Assembly (NCBI GenBank): GCA_003282885.1
Contig: QBYJ01000003.1
Span: forward strand, 1 to 64,000
Reading direction: 5' to 3'
Length of the DNA: 64,000 nucleotides
DNA from: SAR116 cluster bacterium AG-325-F22
GTDB taxonomy: Bacteria; Pseudomonadota; Alphaproteobacteria; Puniceispirillales; Marisalimonadaceae
Shown: in pieces, positions 1 through 7,983 of the stretch
Numbering within the stretch: the first letter of the stretch is position 1
How the letters are laid out: each line of letters opens with the position of its first letter
Translations under genes and position numbers: made by a program
Notes under the pieces: generated by a model
Told to the model about the DNA's origin: nothing
Seen by the model: the letters and a program-made list of their open reading frames with translations, nothing else
Databases searched by the model: none

Positions 1-660
1 ATAACTGCGCCTGGTACTTTTTCTTATAGACATATAGCGCCACATCTTCCGAAATTTAGAGAGCGTTATCCTGAGGTAGAAATAGAAATGATTATTTCTG
101 ATGAAGTAGTAGACCTTATTGATAATAATATAGATCTAGGAATTAGAATTGCTGTGATGAAGGATTCATCTTTAATTGCGCGAAAGCTTGCACAAAACCC
201 AAGAACTTTATTTGCCTCTCCAGAATATATTAAAAAGCATGGAAAACCTAATCATCCTGACGAAATTCTAAATCATGAAATTATTTCTTTCCGAAACGGT
301 AATCCTTATAATGATTGGCATTTTCTAGTAGATGGTAAAATCAAACTAATTCATGCAAAAGGGAAGTTACAATTAAATCATGGTGATGCTATTCTAAGGT
401 CAGCAATTAATGGAGGTGGACTTGCTATGTTATCAAGATTTGTAGTTGGAAGACATTTAGCAGCAGGAACTCTGGTATCAATTTTAGATGAGTATGTTCA
501 AGAAGATGTTCCAATTTATGCTGTTTACCCAAGTGGTAAACATTTATCTCCAAAAGTAAGAGCATTCCTTGACTTTTTAATCGAAATTTATGGACCAGTT
601 CCATATTGGGATGAAGCAGGCGACCATAATTCTGAAGCTGCTAAGAGGACTGTAATTTGA
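1..660 (+). CDS. LysR-family transcriptional regulator, C-terminal part (5' end outside window)
   Basis: The frame is open from base 1, so the first ATG at 88 is internal; the true start and the N-terminal DNA-binding helix-turn-helix lie upstream of the window. What remains is the periplasmic-binding-protein-like effector domain of LysR regulators: it opens with ITAPGTFSYR and continues through the family's typical run HLPKFRERYPEVEIEM, then DLGIRIA and the PEYIKKHG segment. This domain senses a small molecule and controls DNA binding of the missing N-terminus. It ends one base before the stop of the convergent flavoprotein gene on the other strand. The regulated genes cannot be told from this window because the promoter side is not visible. 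Family certain, target unknown. Confidence 0.9.
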   Translation: MTAPGTFSYRHIAPHLPKFRERYPEVEIEMIISDEVVDLIDNNIDLGIRIAVMKDSSLIARKLAQNPRTLFASPEYIKKHGKPNHPDEILNHEIISFRNGNPYNDWHFLVDGKIKLIHAKGKLQLNHGDAILRSAINGGGLAMLSRFVVGRHLAAGTLVSILDEYVQEDVPIYAVYPSGKHLSPKVRAFLDFLIEIYGPVPYWDEAGDHNSEAAKRTVI

Positions 661-661
661 A

Positions 662-1843
662 TTATGCATTTTGACCGGCCAAAAAACCACTTGACCAAGC
701 CCATTGAAAATTATGTCCACCTAAATGCCCTGTAACATCTAAAACTTCTCCAATAAAATATAATCCAGAATGTTTTTTACACTCCATAGTAGAAGAAGAT
801 ATCTCATCAGTGTCAATACCTCCCAAAGTTACCTCTGCTGTTTTGTAGCCTTCTGTACCAATTGGAGTAACAGTCCATTGATTTACGAATTCAGAAAGTT
901 TTTTAATTTTTTCATTTGAAGTGTCAGCAATCTTTCTATTTATTTTTAGCTTATTACAAACAGCCTCAGCTAGTCTATTTGGTAAATAATCTGACAAAAT
1001 TCTAGATATATTTTGTTTAGGCGTTTCTACCCTTCTTGCTTTTAATATTTGATCAAGATCATACTCTGGTAGAAGGTTGATTGTTAAAGGTTTTGCATCT
1101 TTCCAAAAAGAAGATATTTGTAATATTGATGGGCCACTAATACCTCTATGTGTGAAAATTAAACCTTCATCGAAGACTGTTTTATTTATTTTAACCGAAG
1201 CATTTACAGAGACCCCAGCAAGTGATTTACAAAATTCTAATATTTCATTGTCAAAAATTAAAGGCACTAAGGCTGGATAGAGTTTAGTAACTTTCAAATT
1301 AAATTGTTTTGCAATTTTATAACCGAAGTCAGTAGCCCCAATTTTTGGCACAGACAAACCACCAGTTGCAATAACGATAGAAGAAGAAAAGAAATCACCT
1401 GTGTTAGTTTTTAGAACGTAACAATCTTTAGTTTTATTGAGAGTGTTAATTTTAGTTTCAATTTTAATTTTAACTTTTTGTTTTTCACACTCAGAAATTA
1501 ACATTTCTATTATATCTTTTGCAGATTTATTACAGAATAGTTGACCTAGCTTTTTTTCATGAAATTCTATGGAATGTTTTTTGACTAAATTGATGAAGTC
1601 TATTTGATTATATTTTGAGAATGCAGATTTACAAAAATGTATATTATCGGACAAAAAATTATTATCTTTAGTGTATAAGTTTGTAAAATTACACCTTCCA
1701 CCTCCTGAAATTCTAATTTTTTCAGCAATTTTCGAGGTGTGCTCTAGTAAACATACGCTTTTACCTCTTTTACCAGCTTCTATGGAGCACATTAAACCTG
1801 CAGCCCCAGCACCAATTACTATTACATCATATTTATTATTCAT
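662..1843 (-). CDS. HI0933/BaiN-family FAD-dependent oxidoreductase
   Basis: A 393-residue flavoprotein. The N-terminus carries the dinucleotide-binding Rossmann motif VIGAGAAG (residues 9-16), followed by the family hallmark SGGGRCNFTN near residue 47 that binds FAD. A second hallmark, IATGGLSVPKIGATDFGY, lies near residue 160, and the C-terminal FAD contact GEVLDVTGHLGGHNFQWAWSSG is complete. Length matches the family (about 390-420). Members are annotated as TIGR00275, aminoacetone-oxidase-like or BaiN; the physiological substrate in most bacteria is not established. Start ATG at 1843. It stands alone, convergent with the LysR gene and divergent from the RNA helicase. Family call firm; reaction unknown. 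Confidence 0.92.
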   Translation of the reverse strand: MNNKYDVIVIGAGAAGLMCSIEAGKRGKSVCLLEHTSKIAEKIRISGGGRCNFTNLYTKDNNFLSDNIHFCKSAFSKYNQIDFINLVKKHSIEFHEKKLGQLFCNKSAKDIIEMLISECEKQKVKIKIETKINTLNKTKDCYVLKTNTGDFFSSSIVIATGGLSVPKIGATDFGYKIAKQFNLKVTKLYPALVPLIFDNEILEFCKSLAGVSVNASVKINKTVFDEGLIFTHRGISGPSILQISSFWKDAKPLTINLLPEYDLDQILKARRVETPKQNISRILSDYLPNRLAEAVCNKLKINRKIADTSNEKIKKLSEFVNQWTVTPIGTEGYKTAEVTLGGIDTDEISSSTMECKKHSGLYFIGEVLDVTGHLGGHNFQWAWSSGFLAGQNA

Positions 1844-1924
1844 CTACTCACTGTCTTTGTTATTTCAAGGACTTTTTTATTATTTCAACTAGAGAGTTCT
1901 AAAGCTTTACTTTATTGATATTGA

Positions 1925-1983
1925 AGACTAAAAGATCAGTCTAGTAATTATTTATATTAAAATTGAAATATTTTAAATTTCAA
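1925..1983 (+). promoter_or_regulatory. Two inverted repeats in the leader of the DEAD-box helicase gene
   Basis: Within the 171-base gap before the helicase ATG lie AGACT...AGTCT (1925-1942, 8-base loop) and TTGAAAT...ATTTCAA (1963-1983, 7-base loop). The second is followed by a run of seven T. If transcribed they could form two small hairpins in the 5' leader. DEAD-box helicase genes are often autoregulated or cold-regulated through leader structure, but stems this short and AT-rich also arise by chance here. Confidence 0.25.
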
Positions 1984-2014
1984 GATAAGCCTTTTTTTAA
2001 TTTGAAAGTTGAAA

Positions 2015-3988
2015 ATGTTTGAAGCATCAGGAATACCATCACCTATAGCAAAGGCAATGTCAGACAAGGGATATAAAAATTTAACCCCTGTCCAAGAAGA
2101 AGTATTTAAAGATGACTACTCAGGACTGGATTTGCTTGTATCGGCACAAACTGGCTCAGGTAAAACTATTGCTTTTGGATTAGCAATTGTAGAAAATATT
2201 CTTTCGGATAATTCTTTTTTCAAAACTCCTAAGTCACCAGAGGCTCTAATTATTGTACCTACACGAGAACTTGCCCTTCAAGTCAAAAACGAACTTAGTT
2301 GGCTTTTGGCATCATCTGAAGCAAAAATTACTTCATGTGTTGGTGGTATGGATATACGAACAGAAAAAAGAAATTTAGAGACAAAACCTAATATTGTAGT
2401 AGGAACTCCTGGTCGTTTAAAGGATCATATTGAAAGAAACCATTTTAATGTGTCAAACATTAAAACTGTTGTGCTTGATGAAGCAGATGAAATGTTGGAT
2501 ATGGGTTTTCGAGAAGACCTAGAGGCGATTTTAGATACAACCCCAGACGACAGACAAACTTTGATGTTTTCAGCGACTGTTCCAAAAGGCATTGCTAATC
2601 TCGCTAAGCGTTATCAAAAAGATGCAGTTAGAATATCCATTGGAAAGTCAAACTCACAACATGTTGATATTGAATATAGGGCTTTCAAAATTGTAATGAG
2701 TGATCAAGAAAATGCTATAATAAATACTCTAAGATATTACGAAGCAACTAACGCTATTATATTTTGTGCTACTAGAATTGCTGTGAACCATATGACTAGT
2801 CGTTTAACAAACAGAGGTATATCAGCTGTTGCCCTTTCGGGGGAATTAAGTCAAAATGAAAGAAATATGGCTCTTCAAGCTATGAGAACTTCAAGGGCAA
2901 GAGTATGCGTGGCTACTGACGTTGCGGCAAGAGGTCTCGACTTACCTAATCTTGACTTAGTAATACATGCCGATATTCCAAGAACTTCTGATACATTACT
3001 TCACAGAAGTGGAAGGACTGGTAGGGCAGGTAGAAAAGGTGTTTGTGCTGTACTAGTTCCTCAAAATAGGTCAAGGATTGCAGAACGTCTGTTTGGACAG
3101 GCAAATGTAAAGCCTATTTGGGCTTATCCTCCTTCTCGAGAAGAAATTCTAAAGGAAGACAAAAAAAGAATTGTTGAAAATAAAATTTTAGAAGATCCAA
3201 TAACCAATGAAGAACAAGAATTAGTTAATGAACTAATTTCAAAAAATTCAATAGAACAATTAGCTGCTGCCTATTACCGATTAATAGGTAAAGATTTATC
3301 TGCTCCAGAGGATTTACGAAATCCATCAGATAAAAGTGAAGGGCGATCAAAAGGAAATGGTTTCCAAAATAGCATTTGGTTTGAACTTTCAGTTGGTAAA
3401 GACGATACAGCTGAACCTAGATGGTTAGTTGCCATGTTATGCAAGGCTGGCAATTTATCAAAGAGAGATATAGGTTCTATAAAAATTCAACCAAAAGTAA
3501 CCTTTGTCGAGATTTCAGAAGAGACCTCTTCAACCCTAAAAGAATTGGCAGCTAACAAAAAACCTATAGAACGACACATAATGGTAAAATTACTTGAAAA
3601 ACCTCCTGAAAATTTTACTTCCAACAGAAGTAATCCTAAAAGAATTAGAAAAGGAGGAAGAAATCCAGATTTCATGAGATCAAAAGAGGAAAACTCTCGT
3701 CATTTTAAAGGCAAACGGAAATCTGAAAGATGGAAAAAAACAGAAAAAAGAAAAACAAAATTTTCACCATTTGCTGATAATTTTATAGAAAAAGATTTTA
3801 GTGTTGATAACTTAAACTCAGTAAAAAATGAACCTTTAAGTAGGCGAAAAAGGCAAAAGAAGAATTTTGCAAGCTTGGACACAAACTTTAAACATAAAAA
3901 GAAATCTGGTACTTTGAAAATTAAAAAAACACAAGAAACTAATAATAAAACTTCAGTCAATAAACGAGCCAAGAAAAAGGAAAATTAA
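2015..3988 (+). CDS. DEAD-box ATP-dependent RNA helicase with DbpA-like domain and basic tail
   Basis: Cytoplasmic RNA helicase of about 657 residues. All core motifs are present in order: Q motif (GYKNLTPVQEE), Walker A AQTGSGKT, PTRELALQ, GTPGRL, the DEAD box VLDEADEML, SAT, and the motif VI region HRSGRTGRAGR. After the helicase core comes a region around residues 455-525 resembling the DbpA/CsdA RNA-binding domain (RWLVAMLCKAGNLSKRDIG), then about 110 residues very rich in Lys and Arg, probably a disordered RNA-binding tail. A TTG two codons upstream (2009) is possible, but ATG at 2015 is the likelier start. It resembles DeaD/CsdA more than RhlE. Likely roles are ribosome assembly or mRNA unwinding at low temperature. 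Its end overlaps the convergent transporter gene by four bases. Confidence 0.93.
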   Translation: MFEASGIPSPIAKAMSDKGYKNLTPVQEEVFKDDYSGLDLLVSAQTGSGKTIAFGLAIVENILSDNSFFKTPKSPEALIIVPTRELALQVKNELSWLLASSEAKITSCVGGMDIRTEKRNLETKPNIVVGTPGRLKDHIERNHFNVSNIKTVVLDEADEMLDMGFREDLEAILDTTPDDRQTLMFSATVPKGIANLAKRYQKDAVRISIGKSNSQHVDIEYRAFKIVMSDQENAIINTLRYYEATNAIIFCATRIAVNHMTSRLTNRGISAVALSGELSQNERNMALQAMRTSRARVCVATDVAARGLDLPNLDLVIHADIPRTSDTLLHRSGRTGRAGRKGVCAVLVPQNRSRIAERLFGQANVKPIWAYPPSREEILKEDKKRIVENKILEDPITNEEQELVNELISKNSIEQLAAAYYRLIGKDLSAPEDLRNPSDKSEGRSKGNGFQNSIWFELSVGKDDTAEPRWLVAMLCKAGNLSKRDIGSIKIQPKVTFVEISEETSSTLKELAANKKPIERHIMVKLLEKPPENFTSNRSNPKRIRKGGRNPDFMRSKEENSRHFKGKRKSERWKKTEKRKTKFSPFADNFIEKDFSVDNLNSVKNEPLSRRKRQKKNFASLDTNFKHKKKSGTLKIKKTQETNNKTSVNKRAKKKEN

Positions 3989-4875
3989 ATTCTATTAGTT
4001 TTTTTATTAATAAGATAAATTCCTAGACATGTTAAAAATAATGATAAATAAATTTGTTCACTTATTATGTCATCCATGATTAACCATCCGAATAACACCC
4101 CAAAAATTGGCGTTAAGAATGCAAAAGAACTTGTGCTACTTGCAGAGTATCTAGACATAACCCATAACCAACCTATGAACCCCATGCACATTATAACAAT
4201 TACTTGAAATGAAAAAATTATTATCAACTGAGTATTTAAATCACGAATAAAGTCGTCTAAAAGCAATGATATAGGTAATAATATTATTCCAGATACTATA
4301 AGCTGATATAATAATTGTGTTTCCGGAGAAGATCTTGTTAGACGACTTGTTTTAAGCATTATAGCAATGACAGCCCAACAAAAACTTGCTAAAATTGAGA
4401 ATAAATCTCCATAAAATTGATTGAGACTATAACCTGATATAGGTTGGTAAACTGCAAGTATTAACCCAGTTAAAGCAATTATTAAACCTAAAGATTTGTT
4501 CATGTTAAGTTTATCATCTTTTATTAAAAAATGTGCTCCAAGAGTTAGCCATACTGGCATTGTATAAAAGATTAATGAAACACGAGTTACAGTGGAATAA
4601 TCTAAAGCTGAAAATAAAAAAATAAATTCAATTGCAAATAAAATACCTGCAATTACACCAGGAAAAAAACTACCGTCAAAAAAATCTATTTTCTTTTTTG
4701 TAATATAACAATAAATTAAGATTGGTATAATGGCTAATGTTGATCTCATAGCCACTTGAAAAACAGGATGCATTCCTACATTAACTAATTTTACTAACAC
4801 CTGATTTAATCCAAGTAAAACAGAGAATATTATTAGAAAAGATGCAGCTAAACCATTGACAGATTTACTAGTCAT
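3985..4875 (-). CDS. EamA/DMT-superfamily transporter
   Basis: 296 residues, almost entirely hydrophobic, with about ten predicted membrane helices arranged as two EamA repeats; the first opens FLIIFSVLLGLNQVLVKL and the second near residue 155 with DLFSILASFCWAVIAIMLK. Drug/metabolite transporters move amino acids, nucleotide precursors, osmolytes or other metabolites; the substrate cannot be read from sequence. It lies 12 bases downstream of the SDR gene on the same strand, so the two probably form an operon divergent from the ComDE-like operon, which suggests a transport role in the same pathway (inference). Confidence 0.9.
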   Translation of the reverse strand: MTSKSVNGLAASFLIIFSVLLGLNQVLVKLVNVGMHPVFQVAMRSTLAIIPILIYCYITKKKIDFFDGSFFPGVIAGILFAIEFIFLFSALDYSTVTRVSLIFYTMPVWLTLGAHFLIKDDKLNMNKSLGLIIALTGLILAVYQPISGYSLNQFYGDLFSILASFCWAVIAIMLKTSRLTRSSPETQLLYQLIVSGIILLPISLLLDDFIRDLNTQLIIIFSFQVIVIMCMGFIGWLWVMSRYSASSTSSFAFLTPIFGVLFGWLIMDDIISEQIYLSLFLTCLGIYLINKKTNRI

Positions 4876-4887
4876 AAATTCATAATA

Positions 4888-5634
4888 TTATGGGAAATAA
4901 CTACCACCATTAACATGGATAGTTTGCCCTGTAATAAAGTCTGAATTTGGACCACATAAATTAGATATCATTGTTGCAACTTCTTCTGGATATCCCTTTC
5001 TACCGACAGGTGGGTTTGAATGCGAGGGATGAACTAAACTACTTCCAGCTGAAGCACCTCTAACAGTATCAATTAAACCAGGTACAACAGTATTAATTGT
5101 AATTCCTGTTTCTGCATACTCCATAGCTAATGCTCTTGTAAAACCAACTACTGCTGTTTTTGAAGTAATTACGTGCGCTCTACCAATTGCACTAATATGA
5201 GCAGATAAGCCACCTAAGTTCACTATTCGTCCCCAGCTACTCTTTTTCATTTCAGGTAGGACTGCCTTGCAAGTGTGAAATAATGAATCTAGATTTATCG
5301 ACATGACAAATCTCCATTCATCGAATGTCATGTCTTCAAATTTGTTAAACTCTCTTTGTGATGCATTATTTACTAAAACGGCGATATCGCCTAATTTTGA
5401 TGCTTCAAATGCTAGTTCTTTAGATGTTTCTGATTTTGTTAAATCACCTATAATTCGACTTGTTGAAATATTATTTTTTTGAATAATTTTTATTGTTTCA
5501 TCAGCGCCATCTTTATCAGAATTTGCGTGAACTAATATATTGTAACCTAATTTAGATAAACTATCGCACGTTGCTCTACCAATATTTTTAGCTGCACCAG
5601 TCACGATTGCAACTTTATTTTTATTTTGACTCAT
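4888..5634 (-). CDS. Atypical short-chain dehydrogenase/reductase lacking the catalytic Tyr
   Basis: 248-residue SDR with an NAD(P)-binding start (TGAAKNIGRA, residues 12-21) and the structural NNAS motif near 89-92. The usual YxxxK active site is changed: Lys159 is present, but the position four before it is Val155, preceded by His154 (RAHVITSK). Ser144 could be the catalytic serine. The tail GQTIHVNGG is normal for SDRs. From memory, a subfamily with the RAHV signature exists in Proteobacteria, so this is probably a lineage trait rather than decay. It may use His154 or have another role. It is first gene of the minus-strand pair with the DMT transporter and divergent from the ComDE-like operon. 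Substrate unknown. Confidence 0.88.
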   Translation of the reverse strand: MSQNKNKVAIVTGAAKNIGRATCDSLSKLGYNILVHANSDKDGADETIKIIQKNNISTSRIIGDLTKSETSKELAFEASKLGDIAVLVNNASQREFNKFEDMTFDEWRFVMSINLDSLFHTCKAVLPEMKKSSWGRIVNLGGLSAHISAIGRAHVITSKTAVVGFTRALAMEYAETGITINTVVPGLIDTVRGASAGSSLVHPSHSNPPVGRKGYPEEVATMISNLCGPNSDFITGQTIHVNGGSYFP

Positions 5635-5679
5635 TCAGTAAACCTTTATCTAGAATTTCTGTTTTATTATGGTTTATAA

Positions 5680-5726
5680 CTAATGAAAAATTAGCATATA
5701 TGAAATAAGTAAATACTAATACTAAT
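5680..5726. promoter_or_regulatory. Cluster of CTAAT/ATTAG boxes between two divergent operons
   Basis: In the 150-base divergent gap between the atypical SDR and the ComD-like gene lie CTAAT at 5680-5684, its inverted copy ATTAG at 5690-5694 (five-base spacer), then direct copies ACTAAT at 5715-5720 and 5721-5726. The arrangement could be an operator for a shared regulator. The sequence is AT-rich and the boxes are short, so chance cannot be excluded. Confidence 0.3.
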
Positions 5727-5784
5727 TAATCTTCAAACTTGAAATATCTGAATTACAATTTAACATATGCATTATTAAAAATGA

Positions 5785-6324
5785 ATGGGCAAAATTATGA
5801 CAGTAATAAAGAAAGATTGGCGTAATGATATTTATGCAGTTTTTAAAAATCTAAATATTACAATGGTATCTCATGTTCCAGACGCTGGTCACACTCCTCT
5901 TATTAATTTATGTGAAAAAGACAATGAGATTGATGTGGTTACTCTAACTACAGAACAGGACGGAGTTGGTTTATCTTGTGGAGCATATGCTGGTGGTAGA
6001 AAGAGTGCTTTGTTAATGCAATCAAGCGGTGTTGGAAACTGTATTAATGCTCTTGCTTTACCAAATATTTGTAGAATACCTTTTCTAACGATAGTTTCCA
6101 TGAGAGGTGAGTGGGGAGAATTTATTCCTTGGCAGGTTCCTATGGGTTTAGGCACTCCAAAAGTTTTGGAAGCAATGGATATTAAAGTATTTAGAGCAGA
6201 TTATAAAGATGAAGTTGGATCAACTGTTGATGCGGCTGCTAGATTTGCTTTTAATACAAAACGTTCAGCAGCTGTATTGTTATCTCAAAAAATGATTGGT
6301 GCTAAACAATTTAAAAATGGATAA
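5785..6324 (+). CDS. ThDP-dependent decarboxylase, alpha (PYR-domain) subunit, ComD-like
   Basis: 179 residues matching the pyrimidine-binding half of split thiamine-diphosphate decarboxylases of the sulfopyruvate/phosphonopyruvate decarboxylase group. Visible hallmarks are VPDAGHTPLI, the activating glutamate in TEQDGVG, the GAYAGGRKSALLMQSSG run, and SMRGEWGEFIPWQVPMG followed by LEAMDI. The cofactor-binding half is the next gene, seven bases on, so the two should form a heteromer. ComDE converts 3-sulfopyruvate to sulfoacetaldehyde; the related Ppd acts on phosphonopyruvate. No PEP mutase, Xsc or sulfolactate dehydrogenase is in this window, so the 2-oxoacid substrate is uncertain. An in-frame ATG at 5797 is an alternative start. 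Confidence 0.82.
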   Translation: MGKIMTVIKKDWRNDIYAVFKNLNITMVSHVPDAGHTPLINLCEKDNEIDVVTLTTEQDGVGLSCGAYAGGRKSALLMQSSGVGNCINALALPNICRIPFLTIVSMRGEWGEFIPWQVPMGLGTPKVLEAMDIKVFRADYKDEVGSTVDAAARFAFNTKRSAAVLLSQKMIGAKQFKNG

Positions 6325-6330
6325 ATAATT

Positions 6331-6900
6331 ATGATTGATAGAAGACCTTTTGTACAAAAAATTTTGAAAAATAGAAAAGATAATCTTAGAGTTGTTAGTG
6401 GGATTGGAACATCAACCTGGGATATTATGTCTGCTGGAGACAATAAAGGTAATTTTGGTTTTATAGGCGCTATGGGTCAGTCAATTCCATTTGCATTAGG
6501 ACTTGCAAAGTCACAACCAGATTTAAGAATATTATTATTTACTGGTGATGGCGACACATTGATGAGTTTAGGTTCTATGGCGACAGTTGCAAATCATCCC
6601 GTAAATAATCTGACAATAATTGTGCTAGATAATGAATCATATGTTGAAACAGGTAGTCAACCAACGGCCACTGCTGGAAAGAGTGATTTAGAATTAATTG
6701 CTAAAGGTTCAGGAATTAGTAACTCTTATACTGTTACCAATGAAAATGATTATGAGAAAATAATGAATACAATTTATGATGAAGAAGGTCCTTCTTTAAT
6801 AGTTGTTAAATGTCAAGCTAAGGCTACACCTCTTGTATTCCCTCATTCTTTTGATGGATCAGTTTCTATCAACAGGTTTATGAGTTCTATCAAATCATAA
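6331..6900 (+). CDS. ThDP-dependent decarboxylase, beta (PP-domain) subunit, ComE-like
   Basis: 189 residues forming the diphosphate-binding half of the split decarboxylase. The ThDP/Mg motif is clear: GDGDTLMSLGSMATVANHP followed by VLDNESYVETGSQPTATAG, i.e. GDG then the downstream Asn. IGAMGQSIPFALGLA precedes it as in acetolactate-synthase-fold enzymes. The stop TAA shares its last A with the ATG of the next gene (TAATG), indicating translational coupling to the Gfo/Idh/MocA oxidoreductase. The product aldehyde of the decarboxylase may therefore be handled by the neighbouring oxidoreductases (inference). Substrate not determined. Confidence 0.82.
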   Translation: MIDRRPFVQKILKNRKDNLRVVSGIGTSTWDIMSAGDNKGNFGFIGAMGQSIPFALGLAKSQPDLRILLFTGDGDTLMSLGSMATVANHPVNNLTIIVLDNESYVETGSQPTATAGKSDLELIAKGSGISNSYTVTNENDYEKIMNTIYDEEGPSLIVVKCQAKATPLVFPHSFDGSVSINRFMSSIKS

Positions 6901-7943
6901 TGTTGGAAAAAAAGAAAATTAACATTGCTGTTCACGGTGTTGGAACAATTGGTAAAAGACATCTAATGGCAATGAATGAAAATCAAAACGTAAATCTTAG
7001 TGGGATTATAGATATAAGCGGTGAGGCTAAACAATTTTGCGATAATAAGAATATACCTCTATATGAAAACTTAATTGATCTAGGAAAAAAATCAGAAATA
7101 GATGGTGTTATTATATCCACACCGACAATCCTTCATTGTAAAAACGCATTAGCTGCTTTAGAGCTTGGTCTGGATGTTTTAATCGAAAAACCAATTTCTG
7201 CTGATGTGTCAGAGGCTCGAAAAATTGCTAAAGTAGCAGAAGAAAATAATTGTAAGGTTTTAGTTGGTCATCAAAGAAGATTTTATCCATTGGTATTAAA
7301 GGCAAAAGAAATAGTTAAAAATGGTGAAATTGGAAAAATTATAGGTCTTTCAGGAGTTTGGGCATTAAGAAAAGATAATGACTATTTTGATTCCGATTGG
7401 AGGAAAAAGATCAGCGCTGGTCCGGTAATAACTAATCTTATTCATGATATTGATTACTTAAGATTTATTTTTGGAGAAATAAAGGCAGTTTCAGCCTTTT
7501 CTTCTAATATTATAAATAATTTTGAAAAAGAAGATATACTTAGTGCTAACCTAAAATTTAAAAGTGGATTAATAGGAAATTTCCTAATTACTGATGGTGG
7601 AACATCTCCTTGGTCATGGGAAACTAGTACTGGTGAAAATATTCATTTGCCACATTTAAAAGAGAATAATTTGAGAATTATAGGTACTGAAGGATCTTTA
7701 GAATTTCCAAATCTTAAATTATGGAAATACAAAAATAAAGGTCAAAATTGGAAACATGATATAGAAGCAATTCAAATAGGTACAAATAAAATTGATGCTT
7801 ATGCACTACAGATCGATCATTTTAAGGATGTAATTAACAGAGTGGTTGAACCAGTCACTGGGGCTTTAGACGCTGAACTTACTTTGAAAGTAGCTTTATC
7901 TATATTAGAGTCTTCTAAATGTGATAAAACTATTAACATCTAG
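6900..7943 (+). CDS. Gfo/Idh/MocA-family NAD(P)-dependent oxidoreductase
   Basis: 347 residues. The N-terminal Rossmann domain begins GVGTIGKRHL; the family EKP motif is in VLIEKPISADVSEA and the HQRRFYP strand follows. The C-terminal domain has the conserved NLIHDIDYLRFIFGE, whose His/Asp act in catalysis in the family. These enzymes oxidise or reduce sugars, inositols and related polyols. It overlaps the ComE-like gene by one base and is followed by an SDR, so it is the third gene of a four-gene operon. The specific substrate is unknown. Confidence 0.88.
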   Translation: MLEKKKINIAVHGVGTIGKRHLMAMNENQNVNLSGIIDISGEAKQFCDNKNIPLYENLIDLGKKSEIDGVIISTPTILHCKNALAALELGLDVLIEKPISADVSEARKIAKVAEENNCKVLVGHQRRFYPLVLKAKEIVKNGEIGKIIGLSGVWALRKDNDYFDSDWRKKISAGPVITNLIHDIDYLRFIFGEIKAVSAFSSNIINNFEKEDILSANLKFKSGLIGNFLITDGGTSPWSWETSTGENIHLPHLKENNLRIIGTEGSLEFPNLKLWKYKNKGQNWKHDIEAIQIGTNKIDAYALQIDHFKDVINRVVEPVTGALDAELTLKVALSILESSKCDKTINI

Positions 7944-7983
7944 ATAAGATTGAAGATTGTTTAATATAAACAAGGAGTACAAA

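Noticed and set aside
1077..1892. Plus-strand frames of 67 and 73 codons over and beside the flavoprotein gene
   Set aside because: They are antisense to a gene with complete family motifs and have no ribosome site or recognisable protein.
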